Source: Granulosicoccus antarcticus IMCC3135 (GTDB taxonomy: Bacteria; Pseudomonadota; Gammaproteobacteria; Granulosicoccales; Granulosicoccaceae). Taken from it: 64,000 nucleotides of DNA. Of the stretch, positions 62,744-64,000 are shown piece by piece. Every line of letters starts with the position of its first letter. Positions within the stretch are counted from its first letter, which is position 1. The notes beneath the pieces are model-generated. The model ran no database searches, was not told the DNA's origin, and was given only the letters and a program-made list of their open reading frames with translations. The position numbers were made by a program, and so were the translations under genes. The stretch lies in NCBI RefSeq assembly GCF_002215215.1, contig NZ_CP018632.1, positions 6,940,501-7,004,500 on the forward strand, read 5' to 3'.

Positions 62744-63114
62744 GAAGGATATTTATTTATGCCAAAATATTATTGCTTTTCAGATTATATTTTAAGCAAA
62801 CACCACCAATAGATGCTATTTATTGTGCTGACAAAATATTCCAAAAACACTTTTTTCACTTATCCTGAAGTTAAAGAGAAATCAGCTCCTCAATAAAATA
62901 TTCGCTTTGCAGACCGAACACCAGCGCTAACCGGCATTTTACAAGGCGTAAGGTTGTGCGCGGAACGCGCGTTCTTTCGCCTTGTAAAATGACCGGTTCA
63001 GCGTATTGTCAGCATGATTTTCAATTTGCGGCGCGCATTATTTACACAGCAAAAACTTAAATTGCAGGTCTTATTCAGAACAGAAATACTGAAAAAGTAT
63101 AGCTTCACAAGTTG
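62744..63114. other. AT-rich leader plus attC-containing gap between cassette genes
   Basis: 371 bp without a gene. It holds the attC-like site at 62912-63013, the leader of the 61787-62743 gene on one side, and about 100 bp of AT-rich sequence on the other. Confidence 0.6.
62912..63013 (-). other. attC-like recombination site 5 with unusually long perfect arms
   Basis: GACCGAAC (62912-62919) is the outer box. ATTTTACAAGGCG (62936-62948) and CGCCTTGTAAAAT (62978-62990) pair perfectly. Flanking CCGG and AGCGCT/CAGCG elements extend the pairing to about 20 bp per arm. It follows the cassette gene 63115-63996. Confidence 0.78.
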
Positions 63115-63996
63115 CTAATTATTACCACTTGATTCATCTGTAGTAGATGTATGGTTCTCAAGCATTTCTAAAGCTGCTTTAAAGTAGTTTTCGATATACG
63201 ATTGCAATTGATACCCACTGATTTTACCCATCAACTCTTGTCTTTTCTTTTCCAACAGATCAATGACACGTCCTAACCAATCTAACTCAGAAATCAATGA
63301 CTCACAAAAATTTCTATATTCGTATCTTTTTTTAAGTGCAAAGCACACGCTGTCCTTCGCGTCAGGCGAGGCTTCTAAGAAGGAAGAAACAAAATCCTCA
63401 GGATTAATATGATTTAATATTGGCACTTCATAGTAGATATTCTCAGCATCATTGCTAAGCACTATCCTTCTATAAAACAAATTAGGGTCTGTAGCAATGA
63501 GACCAAGTAGCTCACGGCCAATATCAGGATATTTATCAACTATAGCTATCTCAGTTTGCTTTTCGATATACGCGATAAACGCTACAAATTCTTCAGAACC
63601 TCTCTCATGGAAACCAAGTCCACCCCATGATTCATTGATCCTAAACTGCGCATCAATAGAGCGATCCTTTGCTAACAGATCTCTATCTTTCAAATGATCA
63701 ATATATAGCTGGGCTTCTAGCAATATTTCCTCTGGTTTCTTTTCATACATATTTGCCTTCGATAGCCAAAGAAATATTCCAACTATATGCTTAACAACAC
63801 CTAGTTCCTCATACCTTCTTTCTTGATAATCATTGGCAACGAGTTCTAGTGCGACGCAAAACTCCTCGTCACTCAATGACATTGAATGCCACAACTTGCT
63901 CCATTCGGGTGTAGTTTCATTCCTGAAGTAGACTGATTTTTCGAGTGACTGTTGCATATTATCAGCTGAGCAATAACCACGATCGATAAAATCCAC
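63115..63996 (-). CDS. Hypothetical protein (cassette gene, 5' end at or beyond window edge)
   Basis: At least 293 residues. A GTG at 63996 gives the first visible start, but the frame is still open at the right edge, so the true start may lie outside. The protein is acidic and helical throughout, with no recognised motif or membrane segment. The C-terminal DESSGNN is polar. AT-rich. Its attC-like site is at 62912-63013. Confidence 0.55.
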   Translation of the reverse strand: MDFIDRGYCSADNMQQSLEKSVYFRNETTPEWSKLWHSMSLSDEEFCVALELVANDYQERRYEELGVVKHIVGIFLWLSKANMYEKKPEEILLEAQLYIDHLKDRDLLAKDRSIDAQFRINESWGGLGFHERGSEEFVAFIAYIEKQTEIAIVDKYPDIGRELLGLIATDPNLFYRRIVLSNDAENIYYEVPILNHINPEDFVSSFLEASPDAKDSVCFALKKRYEYRNFCESLISELDWLGRVIDLLEKKRQELMGKISGYQLQSYIENYFKAALEMLENHTSTTDESSGNN

Positions 63997-64000
63997 CCAT

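Larger units (their letters stand above)
58709..64000 (-). mobile_element. Integron gene-cassette array (distal part, no integrase in window)
   Basis: Five minus-strand genes, each followed on its 3' side by a 95-102 bp imperfect palindrome with attC layout. Outer R boxes match between neighbouring sites as cassette theory demands: GTTCGGTC at 62912-62919 against GACCGAAC at the far end of the 61549-61648 site; GTTATAA of 61549 against 60515-60521; GTTAGACC of 60421 against GTTAGGCC of 59515-59523 (one mismatch); GTTAGCCG of 59425-59432 against GTTAGCTG of 58796-58803 (one mismatch). The AT content rises visibly. The integrase and attI should lie beyond the right edge, since the first cassette is nearest them. 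Confidence 0.85.

Noticed and set aside
62926-63002. Long inverted repeat considered as an insertion-sequence end or terminator
   Set aside because: There is no transposase or target duplication nearby, and the outer boxes fit attC and pair with the neighbouring site.
1-64000. CRISPR arrays, rRNA and tRNA genes
   Set aside because: No regularly spaced repeats, rRNA stretches or cloverleaf-like genes were seen by eye. A tRNAscan-SE and CRISPR-finder run would settle this.

Overview
The window looks like a chromosomal segment from a marine, heterotrophic gammaproteobacterium. The evidence is indirect: a recognisable but broken DMSP lyase (dddP), a BCCT betaine transporter with a Rieske betaine-type demethylase, several amino-acid and peptide uptake operons, c-di-GMP signalling proteins, and integron-type attC sites. 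No rRNA, tRNA or phylogenetic marker gene was seen, so the placement is an inference only.

Layout. 0-8 kb: a CHASE-PAS-GGDEF sensor (cut by the left edge), an AEC-family permease, an alpha/beta hydrolase overlapping a HemN-like radical SAM enzyme with unusual cysteine spacing, and a membrane PAS-GGDEF-EAL protein. 8-15 kb: a polar amino-acid ABC transporter operon (minus strand) diverges from a tightly overlapped plus-strand operon of 2-oxoglutarate dioxygenase, XRE-cupin regulator, AhpD/CMD-like protein and a NicX/M29-like metalloenzyme; this looks like uptake plus breakdown of one nitrogenous compound. 15-18 kb: DUF1801 protein, isochorismatase-like hydrolase facing a GlxA-type regulator, and a CobB sirtuin. 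18-20.6 kb: a decayed kinase, a universal stress protein, and a dddP pseudogene that has lost its central metal-ligand segment. 20.6-28.5 kb: GntR regulator and Rieske oxygenase diverging from a DapA-family lyase, a PuuC-like aldehyde dehydrogenase and an FAD oxidoreductase, with a BCCT transporter at the end. This suggests catabolism of a betaine, possibly hydroxyproline betaine. 28.9-38.5 kb: a Dpp/Opp-type ABC transporter interleaved with two amidohydrolases, facing a second GntR regulator and a flavin reductase across a perfect 11-bp inverted repeat.

39.5-47 kb holds a five-gene minus-strand operon (SWIM zinc finger, DUF5691, MoxR-like AAA+ ATPase, DUF5682, VWA protein) whose job is unknown. 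It is followed by the intact copy of the kinase/universal-stress pair already met, decayed, at 18-19.4 kb, then by sdaA. 50.5-55.5 kb is a run of small accessory genes (two SMI1/KNR4 proteins, an HD hydrolase, DUF2750, a low-molecular-weight phosphatase-like protein, a lipoprotein) and a GGDEF remnant. 55.8-58.3 kb carries a Tat-exported cyclase, an AhpD-like protein, an aminotransferase remnant and a quinone oxidoreductase.

From 58.7 kb to the right edge the DNA becomes AT-rich. Five minus-strand genes of mostly unknown function are each followed by a roughly 95-102 bp palindromic site with attC architecture. The outer R' box of each site is complementary to the R'' box of the next site, exactly or with one mismatch, as expected for integron gene cassettes. 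No integrase lies in the window; it would be expected beyond the right edge. Two cassette products look PIN-like and HEPN-like, folds common in toxins and defence.
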